In this document: positions 10,067 to 19,189 of the stretch, one piece after another
How positions within the stretch are numbered: the first letter of the stretch is position 1
Layout of the letters: each line of letters begins with the position of its first letter
Origin: Iodobacter ciconiae
GTDB taxonomy: Bacteria > Pseudomonadota > Gammaproteobacteria > Burkholderiales > Chitinibacteraceae
Reading direction: 5' to 3'
DNA length: 64,000 bases
NCBI RefSeq assembly: GCF_003952345.1
Contig: NZ_CP034433.1
Location: 930,001-994,000 of the forward strand
Made by a program: the position numbers and the translations under genes
The notes under the pieces: generated by a model
Seen by the model: the letters and a program-made list of their open reading frames with translations, nothing else
The model's database searches: none
What the model was told of the DNA's origin: nothing

Positions 10067-11581
10067 TCAAGCCCCGCGATTTAGCCCAATAAAGTGCTGT
10101 AGTTTAGCCAGAATTTCTGAGCGGGCAGCAGGCAGAATAATATTAGTGTCGTCATTTAATAAGATTTGCTCTTCGGCCTGACGCTTGACCAGCACTTCGG
10201 AGAACACGCCAGCGAGCTCCGGGCGGGATAATAGAATCTGCTGGAAAGACTCTTTATCAATGCGATAGCACTCCACATTGGTGCTGACCACAACGGTGGC
10301 GCGGATGGCTTCGCCGGTCATCAGGCCCATTTCGCCAAAAAAACTGCCCGGCCCGAGTTTTGCAAATAATTTGCGCTCGCCCCGGGTAGGTTGTACCCAC
10401 GCCTCTGCCTCGCCTTTGATGATGATATACAGCCACTCTACTTTTTCGCCCTGGCGGATCATTACATCGCCTGATACATAGGGGGTAAAACGCAGCCTGT
10501 CGGCCAAGGTGTGTAATTCGTCGTCTTTAAGCGAGGCCAGCAGCTCCAGTTTTTGCAAGACAGCAAGACGCTCCTGGGTGTGTTGTTTGTGGCGGCCTTC
10601 AAAGTAGCGCTCGTTTTCCTGGGTAACAAATACTTTGTACTGCGGCGCGGCAAGGCGCAGGCTGTTGCGGCGTAAAACAGCATCAATCAGGGTGCGGATC
10701 TGTGAATCGGTAGGATCGTCATTCTGTAAGTCGGTCAGCCAGTAGCGGGCGGCGTAGCGGGCGTTGCCTTTTTCTACATTCATTAAAAGGCATGAAGGTG
10801 GCGGATCCTGGGCAACATTGGGCGGGGCGGCTTCACGAATGGCGTTTTCAATGAGAAGCATCACCTGCGTGGGCAGGGTATCCAGACCAACTTCAAACCA
10901 GACCCAGCGTCGCCAGGCAAGGGGTTTGTCCATGCGTTTGCCGAGCAGTTGAAACTGACCTTTCATTAGCATGCCATTGGGTATCATCACTGTTTCGCCG
11001 TTGCGGGTTTCAACGCGGGTGGCCCGCCAGGATAAATCAACAACCCGGCCGGTCAGATCGCCTAATTTAATCCAGTCACCCTGCTCGATCGAGTTATCCA
11101 GGTGCAGCGCCAGCCCTGCCAGAATATTGCCCAGCGTGTCCTGCATGGCAAAAGCCAGCACGGCGGTGATGACGGCTGAAGTGGTAACCAGCTGCCCCAA
11201 TTGCAGCCCTGCCAGATGCAGGCGATAAAAAACCCAGCCGATCATGGCAACGGCTTCAAGTAAGTCTTCTAGGATACGGGGTGGCTTTAACCTGACTAAG
11301 GGTGCAAGGAGCTGAAAAAGCAGCATTCCCCAGTAGCGGATGATGGCAAAACCAAGGACCACCATAAAGGTTTCATGGACGGCTTTGGCGGCGCTGGCAA
11401 GCTGATGGTTTTCCAGTAATACACTGAAGTAGAGGCCAAGGCAGCCAAATGTGAGTAACAAAATGCTATTAAACAGACGATGGCGGCTGGTGCGGACCCG
11501 GTAATAAAACAGGCAGCCCAGAATAAAGCTGCAGGCAAGAAAATAGATAAATGTTTGTAGTTCAGAGGGCTGAAAACGCAT
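10067..11581 (-). CDS. MscS-family mechanosensitive channel with C-terminal cyclic-nucleotide-binding domain
   Basis: 504 residues. Five hydrophobic helices lie within residues about 5-165, followed by the MscS pore and beta domain: AMQDTLGNILAGLALHLDNSIEQGDWI, the GRVVDLSWRATRVETRNGETVMIPNGMLM block typical of MscS, then the alpha-beta domain up to about 320. Residues about 345-470 are a cNMP-binding fold: GDVMIRQGEKVEWLYIIIKGEAEAW and GPGSFFGEMGLMTGEAIRATVV. This architecture is that of bacterial cyclic-nucleotide-gated (bCNG) channels, such as Synechocystis bCNGa; gating by a nucleotide rather than by tension is established for some members but is inference here. FGEMGLMTGE lacks the classical RxA of strong cAMP binders but has RAT, so a cyclic nucleotide may bind. 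Confidence 0.88.
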   Translation of the reverse strand: MRFQPSELQTFIYFLACSFILGCLFYYRVRTSRHRLFNSILLLTFGCLGLYFSVLLENHQLASAAKAVHETFMVVLGFAIIRYWGMLLFQLLAPLVRLKPPRILEDLLEAVAMIGWVFYRLHLAGLQLGQLVTTSAVITAVLAFAMQDTLGNILAGLALHLDNSIEQGDWIKLGDLTGRVVDLSWRATRVETRNGETVMIPNGMLMKGQFQLLGKRMDKPLAWRRWVWFEVGLDTLPTQVMLLIENAIREAAPPNVAQDPPPSCLLMNVEKGNARYAARYWLTDLQNDDPTDSQIRTLIDAVLRRNSLRLAAPQYKVFVTQENERYFEGRHKQHTQERLAVLQKLELLASLKDDELHTLADRLRFTPYVSGDVMIRQGEKVEWLYIIIKGEAEAWVQPTRGERKLFAKLGPGSFFGEMGLMTGEAIRATVVVSTNVECYRIDKESFQQILLSRPELAGVFSEVLVKRQAEEQILLNDDTNIILPAARSEILAKLQHFIGLNRGA

Positions 11582-11752
11582 CGCAAGACCCCGTATTCAG
11601 GGAGCAGAAAGGAAATAGCTTTCCTTGTTTGTAGACTTTGATTGTGATGGTGTACAGGAATATGGTGGGAGGTGGGTGTGGGGAGAAAGAGGGGCGGGGA
11701 GTAGGTGGAGTTTAGGGAGCAGGGGGCATTCGGCTCCCCGCTCCCCGTTTTA

Positions 11753-14017
11753 TTACAGACTTACACAATCCATAAAGTAGCGGGTTTCTCCGCTGCTCTT
11801 GTCTGCGACCAGGCCGTGAATATAGGTTTCAAAGCCGGGGAAGCGCTGGTTGAAGTCTCTTGCGAATTTAAGGTAATCAACGATGGTTTTGTTGAATACT
11901 TCACCTGGGATCAAGAGCGGAATGCCTGGCGGATAGGGAGTCAGCATCACGGCGGTGATGCGGCCTTCCAGCTCGTCAATTGCCACACGGTCAATTTCGC
12001 GGTGCGCCATTTTTGCAAAAGCCTTGGCAGGCTTCATGGCGGGCTCCATATTGGATAAATACATATCGGTGGTCAGGCGCGCCACATCGTGTGAGCGATA
12101 AATACTGTGAATTTGCTGGCTGAGATCTTTAAGGCCAATTCGCTCGTATTGCGGGTACTGGACAATAAAGTCCGGCAGGATGCGCCACAGTGGTGCATTT
12201 TTATCGTAATCGTCTTTAAACTGCTGCAAGGCGGCCACAAGGGTGTTCCAGCGGCCCTTGGTAATACCGATGGTAAACATAATAAAGAAGGAATAAAGGC
12301 CACATTTCTCGATCACCACGCCATGCTCTGCCAGGTATTTGGTCACGATGCTGGCCGGAATACCGGTTTCGGAGAACTTGCCATCCAGATCCAGCCCTGG
12401 TGTCAGGATGGTGGCTTTGATCGGATCCAGCATATTAAAGCCATCGGCGATATCGCCAAAGCCATGCCAGTTGTCGCCGGATTTCAGCATCCATGCATCA
12501 CGGTGATCCAGGCCTTCATCGGTCAGATCATCCGGGCCCCAGACCTGGAACCACCACTCATCACCGAATTCTTCGTCTACTTTGCGCATAGCGCGGCGAA
12601 AATCCAGCGCTTCAACCAGTGATTCTTCGACCAGTGCCGTGCCGCCCGGTGCTTCCATCATCGCAGCAGCTACATCGCAGGATGCAATAATGGAGTATTG
12701 CGGGCTGGTGGAGGTGTGCATTAAGTAAGCTTCGTTAAATAAATCACGGTCAAGCTTACGGTTTTCCGGATCTTGCACCAGAATCTGCGAAGCCTGGCTT
12801 AAGCCTGCCAGTAGCTTGTGTGTCGATTGCGTGGAGAAAATCATTGATTCTTTGCAACGCGGGCGATCTTCGCCAATGGCGTGGTAATCACCGTAGAAAT
12901 CATGGAATGCAGCGTGAGGCAACCAAGCTTCATCAAAGTGCAGGCTGTCGATTTCACCATCGAGCATGCCTTTGATTTCTTCGACGTTATACATAATGCC
13001 GTCGTAAGTAGACTGGGTAATGGTCAGAATACGTGGTTTAAAGTTTGGATTGGCCAGCAGTTTTTCACGGGCAAACGGGTTATCCATCATTTTCTTGCGG
13101 ATGTTTTCCGGCTCGAATTCGCTTTTCGGAATCGGGCCGATAATGCCGTAGTGATTGCGCGTCGGCATCAGGAACACCGGTACTGCGCCCATCATCATGA
13201 TGGAGTGCAAAATGGATTTATGGCAGTTACGGTCTACTACCACCACATCGCCAGGGGCCACGGTCGAGTGCCAGACAATTTTGTTGGAAGTCGATGTGCC
13301 GTTGGTGACAAAAAACAAATGGTCGGCATTAAAAATGCGCGCTGCATTACGCTCGGAAGCAGCAATGGGCCCTGTGTGGTCCAGCAATTGCCCGAGCTCT
13401 TCTACCGCATTACATACGTCGGCACGCAGCATGTTTTCGCCAAAAAACTGGTGGAACATCTGGCCAACGGGGGATTTCAGGAAAGCCACGCCACCGGAGT
13501 GCCCCGGGCAGTGCCAGCTGTAAGAGCCATCCTGGGCGTAATGGGTAAGCGCACGGAAAAACGGTGGCGCCAGGGTATCCAGATAGCTTTTTGCTTCGCG
13601 GATAATATGGCGTGCTACGAATTCGGGTGTGTCTTCGTGCATATGAATGAAACCGTGCAATTCACGCAACACATCATTCGGGATGTGGCGGGCGGTGCGG
13701 GTTTCACCATAGATATAAATCGGGATATCAGGATTGCGGCGGCGGATTTCGGCCACAAAGCTGCGTAAGCTGGTGAGCGCTTCATGGGTTTCTTCGGGTG
13801 AGCCACCGCCAAATTCTTCATCATCAATTGATAAAATAAAGCCGGATGCACGGCTTTGCTGCTGCGCAAATGAGGTTAAATCGCCGTAGCTGGTATAACC
13901 AACTACGTCTCTGCCCTCGGCCTCAATCGCCGCCGCTAATTCACGAATACCGGAACCACTGGTGTTCTCGGTGCGGAAATCTTCATCGATGATGATGATA
14001 GGGAAGTAAAAACGCAT
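11753..14017 (-). CDS. PLP-dependent arginine/lysine/ornithine decarboxylase
   Basis: A 754-residue class III (fold I) basic amino acid decarboxylase, which releases CO2 to give agmatine, cadaverine or putrescine and consumes a cytoplasmic proton. The N-terminal receiver-like wing domain (residues about 1-130) starts FPIIIIDEDFRTEN. The PLP core follows: HCPGHSGGVAF, NGTSTSNK, LHFDEAWLPHAAFHDFY, and the Schiff-base lysine in STQSTHKLLAGLSQAS. The C-terminal domain has LTPYPPGIPLLIPGE. The length matches AdiA (755 aa) better than LdcI (about 715 aa), and the GDNWHGFGDIADGFNMLDPIK segment resembles AdiA, but the substrate remains open. No antiporter (adiC/cadB/potE) is next to it, so a biosynthetic role is as likely as acid resistance. 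Confidence 0.9.
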   Translation of the reverse strand: MRFYFPIIIIDEDFRTENTSGSGIRELAAAIEAEGRDVVGYTSYGDLTSFAQQQSRASGFILSIDDEEFGGGSPEETHEALTSLRSFVAEIRRRNPDIPIYIYGETRTARHIPNDVLRELHGFIHMHEDTPEFVARHIIREAKSYLDTLAPPFFRALTHYAQDGSYSWHCPGHSGGVAFLKSPVGQMFHQFFGENMLRADVCNAVEELGQLLDHTGPIAASERNAARIFNADHLFFVTNGTSTSNKIVWHSTVAPGDVVVVDRNCHKSILHSIMMMGAVPVFLMPTRNHYGIIGPIPKSEFEPENIRKKMMDNPFAREKLLANPNFKPRILTITQSTYDGIMYNVEEIKGMLDGEIDSLHFDEAWLPHAAFHDFYGDYHAIGEDRPRCKESMIFSTQSTHKLLAGLSQASQILVQDPENRKLDRDLFNEAYLMHTSTSPQYSIIASCDVAAAMMEAPGGTALVEESLVEALDFRRAMRKVDEEFGDEWWFQVWGPDDLTDEGLDHRDAWMLKSGDNWHGFGDIADGFNMLDPIKATILTPGLDLDGKFSETGIPASIVTKYLAEHGVVIEKCGLYSFFIMFTIGITKGRWNTLVAALQQFKDDYDKNAPLWRILPDFIVQYPQYERIGLKDLSQQIHSIYRSHDVARLTTDMYLSNMEPAMKPAKAFAKMAHREIDRVAIDELEGRITAVMLTPYPPGIPLLIPGEVFNKTIVDYLKFARDFNQRFPGFETYIHGLVADKSSGETRYFMDCVSL

Positions 14018-14555
14018 GGCAAAATCCTTGCAAACTGAGGTAATTATAAAGTTACTGCAAATTGGCTAACGCCTCGGGAAAATGGCTAAAAATTTATTGC
14101 TTATAAACCGTAGTTTTCGTCATTTTTTTGCCTTATCCCCGAAAAGGGCGATGCTTTTTATAACGACCTCAAATCATAATTTGTACAAAGGACGGCAAAG
14201 CCGGAAAGGCGCGTATATTAATCCCAAAATGTACAGGCATGTGGTGAAAAATGAAAACAATTGCCATTTGTGCAAACCGGCGCTTAAGCAGCCAGCCGTC
14301 TTGTGTGGCCAGAGGCCGTGAAGTGTTGGTGCAGACACTTTAAGTGGCGGCAAAAGTACATGCCGATGTGAGGATTATTCGTCTGCTGTATGTGTGGGGG
14401 CTGAGCTTAAAAGTGCCTGGAGGGGTTCTCTAGCATAGGGTGGATTTGGTCATGCGTGCACGCCACGTGTGCCTGATACAGTCTTTACAATTTGGGCAAA
14501 GTGGCGGAGGTGGATAAAGGTGGCTTGTGGTGCAGTTTTGCCGGTTAGCCCGGTG
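14018..14555. other. Intergenic region, no supported gene
   Basis: 538 nt between the decarboxylase start and the divergent pilin stop. A 79-codon plus-strand frame (14082-14321) has no ribosome site and no recognisable sequence, so I do not call it. The stretch next to 14017 should hold the decarboxylase promoter, but no clear -35/-10 pair stood out. Confidence 0.5.
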
Positions 14556-15083
14556 TTAAATGCATTCTGCATACTCTCCGAAAGGGGGGCTGTTTTTGGG
14601 CCGGCAAAGTGTGGATGAGCCTGTTGTGGTGATTTGTAATTGCAACCGGTATTTCCCGGATTGAAACAGAATAAATTGCTGCTGGGTAAAATTGGGTAAT
14701 CCATTGTAATTGTGGAACTTATTTTCTTTTAATGCATTACTTAATGATATTAACTCAACGTCTTTATGCTCTTTTGAGCGTTGCTGGCGTAAAATTGTGC
14801 TGCCTTCGGTACAGGGCGTCGCTGTGCAAATTTGCAAAGACCAGTTGTGATTGTTCAGGCGTTTGCCGACATAAAAAACGGCAGGGCTGCGTGCAGCCCC
14901 CAGTTTTACTGCCGTGCTGCGGGCAAACAGCCAGCCGTTTTGAGCTTCTAAAGCAGCATTTTGCAGCCGGTGGCGCTGCAATACGCCGGTAAAGCCGGGA
15001 ATAACAACACTGATGAGGATAATGCTCAGCACAATAAGGCTGATGGTCAGTTTAATTAAACTAAAGGCTAGATATTTACGCAT
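14556..15083 (-). CDS. Divergent type IV pilin-like (FimT/GspH-type) protein lacking Gly-1 and Glu5
   Basis: About 175 residues from ATG 15083 (MRKYLAFSLIKLTISLIVLS). The hydrophobic alpha-1 helix and the GspH-like layout (LQRHRLQNAALEAQNGWLFARSTAVK) place it with FimT/GspH minor pilins. At the prepilin site the residue at -1 is Ala rather than Gly, and position +5 is Lys instead of Glu. Two cysteines (CTATPC) lie mid-protein and two near the end (LCRP, AECI). An upstream in-frame ATG at 15140 would give a 25-residue leader; neither start has a good ribosome site. It lies 228 nt downstream of pilX on the same strand, so it may be a sixth operon member or a decaying copy. Confidence 0.65.
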   Translation of the reverse strand: MRKYLAFSLIKLTISLIVLSIILISVVIPGFTGVLQRHRLQNAALEAQNGWLFARSTAVKLGAARSPAVFYVGKRLNNHNWSLQICTATPCTEGSTILRQQRSKEHKDVELISLSNALKENKFHNYNGLPNFTQQQFILFQSGKYRLQLQITTTGSSTLCRPKNSPPFGEYAECI

Positions 15084-15311
15084 GGATAAGACTTTTTGTG
15101 CTGTAGTTGCAGAGGTGTTGTATTGGGGCCGCTCAAGCATTTTATTGCTTTAAGTGGCCGCTGGTTTTACATATTCTTTAGTAAGAATGCTGATTTTACG
15201 CTTAAAGAAGCAAATTGCTGTTGAATAAAATCCAGGCGCTATTAATGTTTGATTCACAATTGGCCTGCCTGAAAATATAAATAAGTTTTTAGCTTTGTGG
15301 GGTAGATCTGC

Positions 15312-17246
15312 TTACAGATACCTCACCCAGCGTATAGCCGTGCTGGCTGTGCTGCCCGAGCTGCCCGCTCCCGGCGTGGACAGGGTTTGATCTGCTTTAA
15401 AACTGGCGGGTAAATTAGTCAGAATAATACTTGTACTATTTTGAATGGTGTTGCTTGTTTTAGAGCCTGATGCCAGGGCTGTGATATAGCCGTGAATTTT
15501 GGTATCGCCTGTATTGCCATATAAATTACCCGCCCAGACACTGCCATAAATATCAGAGCTATTAGCAAAGGTAATATCGCCGCCCTGATAAGCGTCATTA
15601 GATATGCTGCCTGCCATGGTGGAAAAATTGCCAATGCCCCCATCAATATCACTATTCCACTCTGTGGCAGAAGCACAAAACTGCGATGGAATTAACCCGT
15701 AATTGGCTTGATTGCAATAGCCAAGTGGTGAATAAATTGCCGAGCCTACTTTGCCTGAATAACCAGCATAGTTTGGTGCATAAATGATGGTTGATGCAGT
15801 AGTTTTAAAATTTAAAGTAGTGATAAAACTATTGTAATAAGTGCCATTTTGCACATCCAGATTTCCCTCAAACCACGCCACACCAGGTGCAATGCCCTTG
15901 CCATTAATGGTCCATCGTTTTTTTGAGCTGTCATATATAAAACAGGAATTGGAACTTGAGAATCCTTCACAAATTGTTTTGCTTGAAATGACAGCAGGGG
16001 TTTTGCATTGGGGGGCTGACACTGCGTCGGATACTGCGGTGCAAAGATAATCTTTTTGGTTATTGGTATAAGAGCCAATAAAGTAATCACCTTCGCTTAT
16101 GCCGCTAATTCGTTTGACTTTAACTTTCATATAGCCATTTTTATCTACATAAAAAGCATAGTTAGCTAATTCTTTATAGGCATAGGCATCAAAGCGATCA
16201 TCGGGAGTAAGTGTTACTACGGGGACATTAACAATTAAATCGGGAACAACGCTGATCATGCTGGTATCAAACCAATCGCCGGGTTTACCTATGCCCAGTT
16301 TTACTTTATCAAATTTGGGCTTACCAGCTGCGCCTGTATAAGCTGAAGCCAGGTCAAACTGGGGTAAGGTAGTGATTTCAAAGTGATCGACAGCGGGGTT
16401 AAAGCTATATGCTGTTTGATAACCCCGCTCAAATTTTGCACCACCATTGGTGATATTCAGCGCGCCGCCTGCTAAAAGATCGAGTACTTCAACGGAGTTG
16501 CTGATTGCGATATTACCGTTAGCGGTGGCCTGGTTAATGGTTCCATTATTTTGCAATAAAAGATCACCACGAGAGAGCAAGGCTTTGGAGCTGGTGCTGC
16601 CGGTGAGTTTGATATTGCCATTGGCGTGCAAGAGGCCAAAGCTGCTACCGGAGGTAATTGTAATATTGCCGGTAGAGCGGATGATGCCAACGCCGGTAAT
16701 GGAATTACCACTGGTTTCAACATCGCCGTTTACACGGATTTCCATATTGTGCACATCACCTTCAAATAATTTAATCGCACCGCCCAGCTTTAAATCACTA
16801 TTGAACATGATTGCCCCCCCGCCTGGGCGGGAGGGCTGTGTTGCTGCTGTGACTAAGATGCTGGCGGCAAGCCTTGAGCTGGATTCCAGGCTCGAGCCGC
16901 GGCCGGCAAGCCCTGTGACTAGAATATTGAATTGATTCGGTGTGTCTGCACCGGTTACCTGCAGGGTAATGTTGGGCACGCCTGTGAGGGTGATGTTTTG
17001 CGGTGAGCTTGTAGTAGCTGTTGCCAGTGCCTGCAACTGTGCTGCAGACATTTTTTTAAAAATGGACTGGGCAATATCCAGCCCTTGCCAGGCCCTCATC
17101 TGTGCCTGCGTAGCTGCCAGAGAGGTGTTTTGCTGTACTTGCATCCCTTTGACGTAATAATTGGAGCCCAGAACGGTTGCGCCGAGTGCCATACCTACAA
17201 AAATTAACATCAGGACGGTGGCCATGCCTGTTGGCTGGTTTTTCAT
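15312..17246 (-). CDS. PilX-like minor pilin with very long beta-rich C-terminal region
   Basis: 644 residues, against about 170-200 for ordinary PilX. The N-terminus MKNQPTGMATVLMLIFVGMA has Gly before the cleavage site and, as in PilX/GspK proteins, no Glu5. After a PilX-like helical region (up to about 110) come repeating short beta-strand units rich in Gly, Asn, Ser and Thr (about 150-290: VNGDVETSGN, NITITSGSSFG, NIKLTGS, NIAISNS), suggesting a beta-helix or bactofilin-like stack. A second domain has paired cysteines (DYLCTAVS, PQCKTP, TICEGF, NSCFIYD, GYCNQ, SQFCAS). The start overlaps the pilW stop as ATGA. Such a domain could sit at a pilus tip; function is inferred. Confidence 0.78.
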   Translation of the reverse strand: MKNQPTGMATVLMLIFVGMALGATVLGSNYYVKGMQVQQNTSLAATQAQMRAWQGLDIAQSIFKKMSAAQLQALATATTSSPQNITLTGVPNITLQVTGADTPNQFNILVTGLAGRGSSLESSSRLAASILVTAATQPSRPGGGAIMFNSDLKLGGAIKLFEGDVHNMEIRVNGDVETSGNSITGVGIIRSTGNITITSGSSFGLLHANGNIKLTGSTSSKALLSRGDLLLQNNGTINQATANGNIAISNSVEVLDLLAGGALNITNGGAKFERGYQTAYSFNPAVDHFEITTLPQFDLASAYTGAAGKPKFDKVKLGIGKPGDWFDTSMISVVPDLIVNVPVVTLTPDDRFDAYAYKELANYAFYVDKNGYMKVKVKRISGISEGDYFIGSYTNNQKDYLCTAVSDAVSAPQCKTPAVISSKTICEGFSSSNSCFIYDSSKKRWTINGKGIAPGVAWFEGNLDVQNGTYYNSFITTLNFKTTASTIIYAPNYAGYSGKVGSAIYSPLGYCNQANYGLIPSQFCASATEWNSDIDGGIGNFSTMAGSISNDAYQGGDITFANSSDIYGSVWAGNLYGNTGDTKIHGYITALASGSKTSNTIQNSTSIILTNLPASFKADQTLSTPGAGSSGSTASTAIRWVRYL

Positions 17247-17887
17247 GGGGAAACCACTAGGTTGGACAGGCAGCTTTGCGAGTGGATCGCTTGCCCGGTT
17301 GCATTGTTTGACTGGATGGTGATTGTTGCTTTGCCGTGGCTGGCATAGCCAAACTGACCACACGTACCCACCGTATTGCTCAGCACAAAATTAAAAGTGC
17401 CAAGGTTTGCAAGTGGTTTAGCCGGGCCCCAGCTGGCAGCAGGCCATGCCGTGATACCCGTGCAGTTAACGGGCCCGAGTAACATCAGGCCTTTACCGGG
17501 TGCAGCAAAAAGGGCCGAGCATTCCAAATTGGTCCCTAAATTGCGCAGCCAGACAATGGCATTAGCGGCTTCGCCATTTGCTGTGGCATTGCCGCTTAGC
17601 TTATTAGCTGATGAGAAGGTGGCATTTTTAAGTGCGATTATATTGCCGCTTACGCTGGCATCTGTAATGCCAAATCCGGCGTCTTGCAGCAAAATTGGCG
17701 CAACGGTCATGGCACTGGTTCTTTCGGCATCTTGCTTACTAAATTGTGTGGTATTAGCAGATATTTTGATTGAATGGCGAAACAGGGTGAGCATCGCTAC
17801 GGCTGTGATCAGCGAGATGGTGATCCCTACCATCATGCTAATTAAAGAAATACCCCTTTGCGATTTAATTGAGCGAAATAACACCAT
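17243..17887 (-). CDS. pilW: PilW-like minor pilin
   Basis: 214 residues. MVLFRSIKSQRGISLISMMVGITISLITAVAM gives a prepilin signal with Gly at -1, but Ser at +5 where PilW proteins normally have Glu. The rest (LFRHSIKISANTTQFSKQDAERTSAMTVAPILLQDAGFGI) follows the PilW pattern of an early helix ending in a processed globular domain with Cys pairs (LECSALF, GPVNCTG, GTCGQFG, SQSCLS). The ATG at 17887 is preceded by GGAGG with very short spacing; a TTG at 17896 is the alternative. It overlaps pilV by about 23 nt and pilX by 4 nt (ATGA), so translation is coupled. Minor pilins of this set prime assembly of the type IV pilus in the inner membrane. Confidence 0.8.
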   Translation of the reverse strand: MVLFRSIKSQRGISLISMMVGITISLITAVAMLTLFRHSIKISANTTQFSKQDAERTSAMTVAPILLQDAGFGITDASVSGNIIALKNATFSSANKLSGNATANGEAANAIVWLRNLGTNLECSALFAAPGKGLMLLGPVNCTGITAWPAASWGPAKPLANLGTFNFVLSNTVGTCGQFGYASHGKATITIQSNNATGQAIHSQSCLSNLVVSP

Positions 17888-18275
17888 CGCCTCCAATCAG
17901 TGCCGCGTTTGTCGAATCTTGCCTGGTTGTTAAGGTGGAGCCTGTAATGGGCGAATCGGAAGCGGCAGAAATATTAATGCTCTGGCCTGCAACTATTGCC
18001 GTAAAGGCTTCGCGGCGGCATTGGGCCGTAAGCGCAACACTGCGATCTGCAACGGTAACGGATGGGCTTGCCGCGGCACATAAAGCGCTTAGACCCTGGG
18101 TTTGTGCGGCTGAGCGCAGGGCAAACAGGGCCATATTCTGCATTGAGGTATTTTTTTGTGCTACGGCTGTTTTAGCAACCAGAAACGTCAGCCCAATCAT
18201 AATGGAGCCGAGCAGCACAATTGAGATAAGGGCCTCAATCATTGCGTCACCTTTTTGTTTATACAAGCTTGCCAT
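17865..18275 (-). CDS. pilV: PilV-like minor pilin
   Basis: 136 residues from ATG 18275 (a TTG one codon earlier is possible). The N-terminus [29 protein letters not shown] has the prepilin Gly, then D at +1 and the conserved Glu at +5, in PilV style (MIEALIS). It is followed by a helix with FLVAKTAVAQKNTSMQNMALF. Two cysteines (LCAAAS, AQCRREAF) may form a disulfide. It overlaps fimT at its 5' end and pilW at its 3' end. The role is inferred from the family: minor pilin of the type IV pilus initiation complex. Confidence 0.8.
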   Translation of the reverse strand: MASLYKQKGDAMIEALISIVLLGSIMIGLTFLVAKTAVAQKNTSMQNMALFALRSAAQTQGLSALCAAASPSVTVADRSVALTAQCRREAFTAIVAGQSINISAASDSPITGSTLTTRQDSTNAALIGGDGVISLN

Positions 18276-18708
18276 CAATACGATCGCCTTTTTCTGTAAT
18301 GGTGTAAGTCAGGGCCCTTACGGCAAGGCCTGCTTTATCGAACTGGATGGTGGTTATACCGTCGCTTACGCTGTCACTAATGCTGACTGAGGCACTCTGG
18401 GCAAAAGAAGCCGACCAGATGGCGGTGTCTGCAGTGCAGTTGCCATTACTCACATTGCCGGGGCAGATATACACTTTCTGACCGATGATCTGTAAGCCTG
18501 CTGCAGCACCGTTGGCGTTTCTGATGGCTAGTGCTTTGGCTTTGGAGTGTGCCATCTGTAAAACGCTTTCTGATTTTTGCAGATGACTGGAAACCAGCCA
18601 GGATGAGCTAAGTGAAGCAGCAGCAAGGGTGAGCATGACAAAAATCACCATGGTAACCATGAGTTCAATCAGGCTAAAGCCAGCTTGCTTACCAAGTTGT
18701 GAATCCAC
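18259..18708 (-). CDS. fimT: FimT/GspH-type minor pilin
   Basis: 149 residues. The GTG start at 18708 has AGGAG six nucleotides upstream, inside the end of the preceding pilin gene. [20 protein letters not shown] is a textbook prepilin signal, with Gly-1 and Glu5. The GspH-like C-terminal domain contains [18 protein letters not shown] with two cysteines. In Neisseriales and Pseudomonas FimT-type proteins are minor pilins, and some bind DNA for natural transformation; DNA binding here is untested. It overlaps both neighbours. Confidence 0.85.
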   Translation of the reverse strand: MDSQLGKQAGFSLIELMVTMVIFVMLTLAAASLSSSWLVSSHLQKSESVLQMAHSKAKALAIRNANGAAAGLQIIGQKVYICPGNVSNGNCTADTAIWSASFAQSASVSISDSVSDGITTIQFDKAGLAVRALTYTITEKGDRIDGKLV

Positions 18709-19093
18709 AGTCGACTCCTGTTACTGTTCGGGCATTGGCAGAATTTAGCGAGAGTGTGCAGGTAAATTTTGTGCTGATGGCGGTAAGGGTGTAGGCGCTG
18801 TCTGTCCATGTGGCTTGATAGGTAAAATCAGAGCGGGAGGGGCCCCAGCTTGTCACCAGCGTTTTGGTTGCATCGGTCGTTGTTGTGGGGCTGTTTGTTG
18901 TAAAGGTATAGGTTAGCCGGCGTTGTAATTGCTGTTCAAAATATAGTGATAAAGACACCAGGTCTGCTGCAGCAGATTTAGCTGCTGCCTGGCGGATATA
19001 GCGCTGATAGCTGGGAATGGCAATTGAAGCCAGTATGGCAATAATGGCCACAACAATTATTATTTCTACCAGAGTAAAACCATTTTTTTTCAT
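18689..19093 (-). CDS. PilE-like type IV pilin, first gene of the minor pilin operon
   Basis: 134 residues from ATG 19093 ([30 protein letters not shown]). A classical class-a pilin: Gly-1, Phe+1, Glu5, then the long alpha-1 helix. The globular domain carries a Thr-rich loop ([16 protein letters not shown]) and a C-terminal disulfide loop, [22 protein letters not shown], matching PilE-like minor pilins (such as ComP- or PilE-type) that close such operons in other bacteria. Here it leads the operon. It is short for a major pilin (about 150-160) and more likely minor. Confidence 0.8.
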   Translation of the reverse strand: MKKNGFTLVEIIIVVAIIAILASIAIPSYQRYIRQAAAKSAAADLVSLSLYFEQQLQRRLTYTFTTNSPTTTTDATKTLVTSWGPSRSDFTYQATWTDSAYTLTAISTKFTCTLSLNSANARTVTGVDCGFTTW

Positions 19094-19189
19094 AATATTT
19101 CGCAATAGGCTGGTTTTGATGAATTAATTGACTATTGTTATATATTTTATTAAAGGTAGAAAAGTCAAACTATGAAGAAGGCTCTTTGA

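Noticed and set aside
12881..13768. 295-codon plus-strand frame
   Set aside because: Antisense to the decarboxylase PLP core; codon-bias shadow.
14082..14321. 79-codon frame and a GGCAAAGCC-like segment that recalls a c-di-GMP-I riboswitch
   Set aside because: The frame has no ribosome site or homology; the segment lacks the second conserved half and the tetraloop-receptor of GEMM aptamers.
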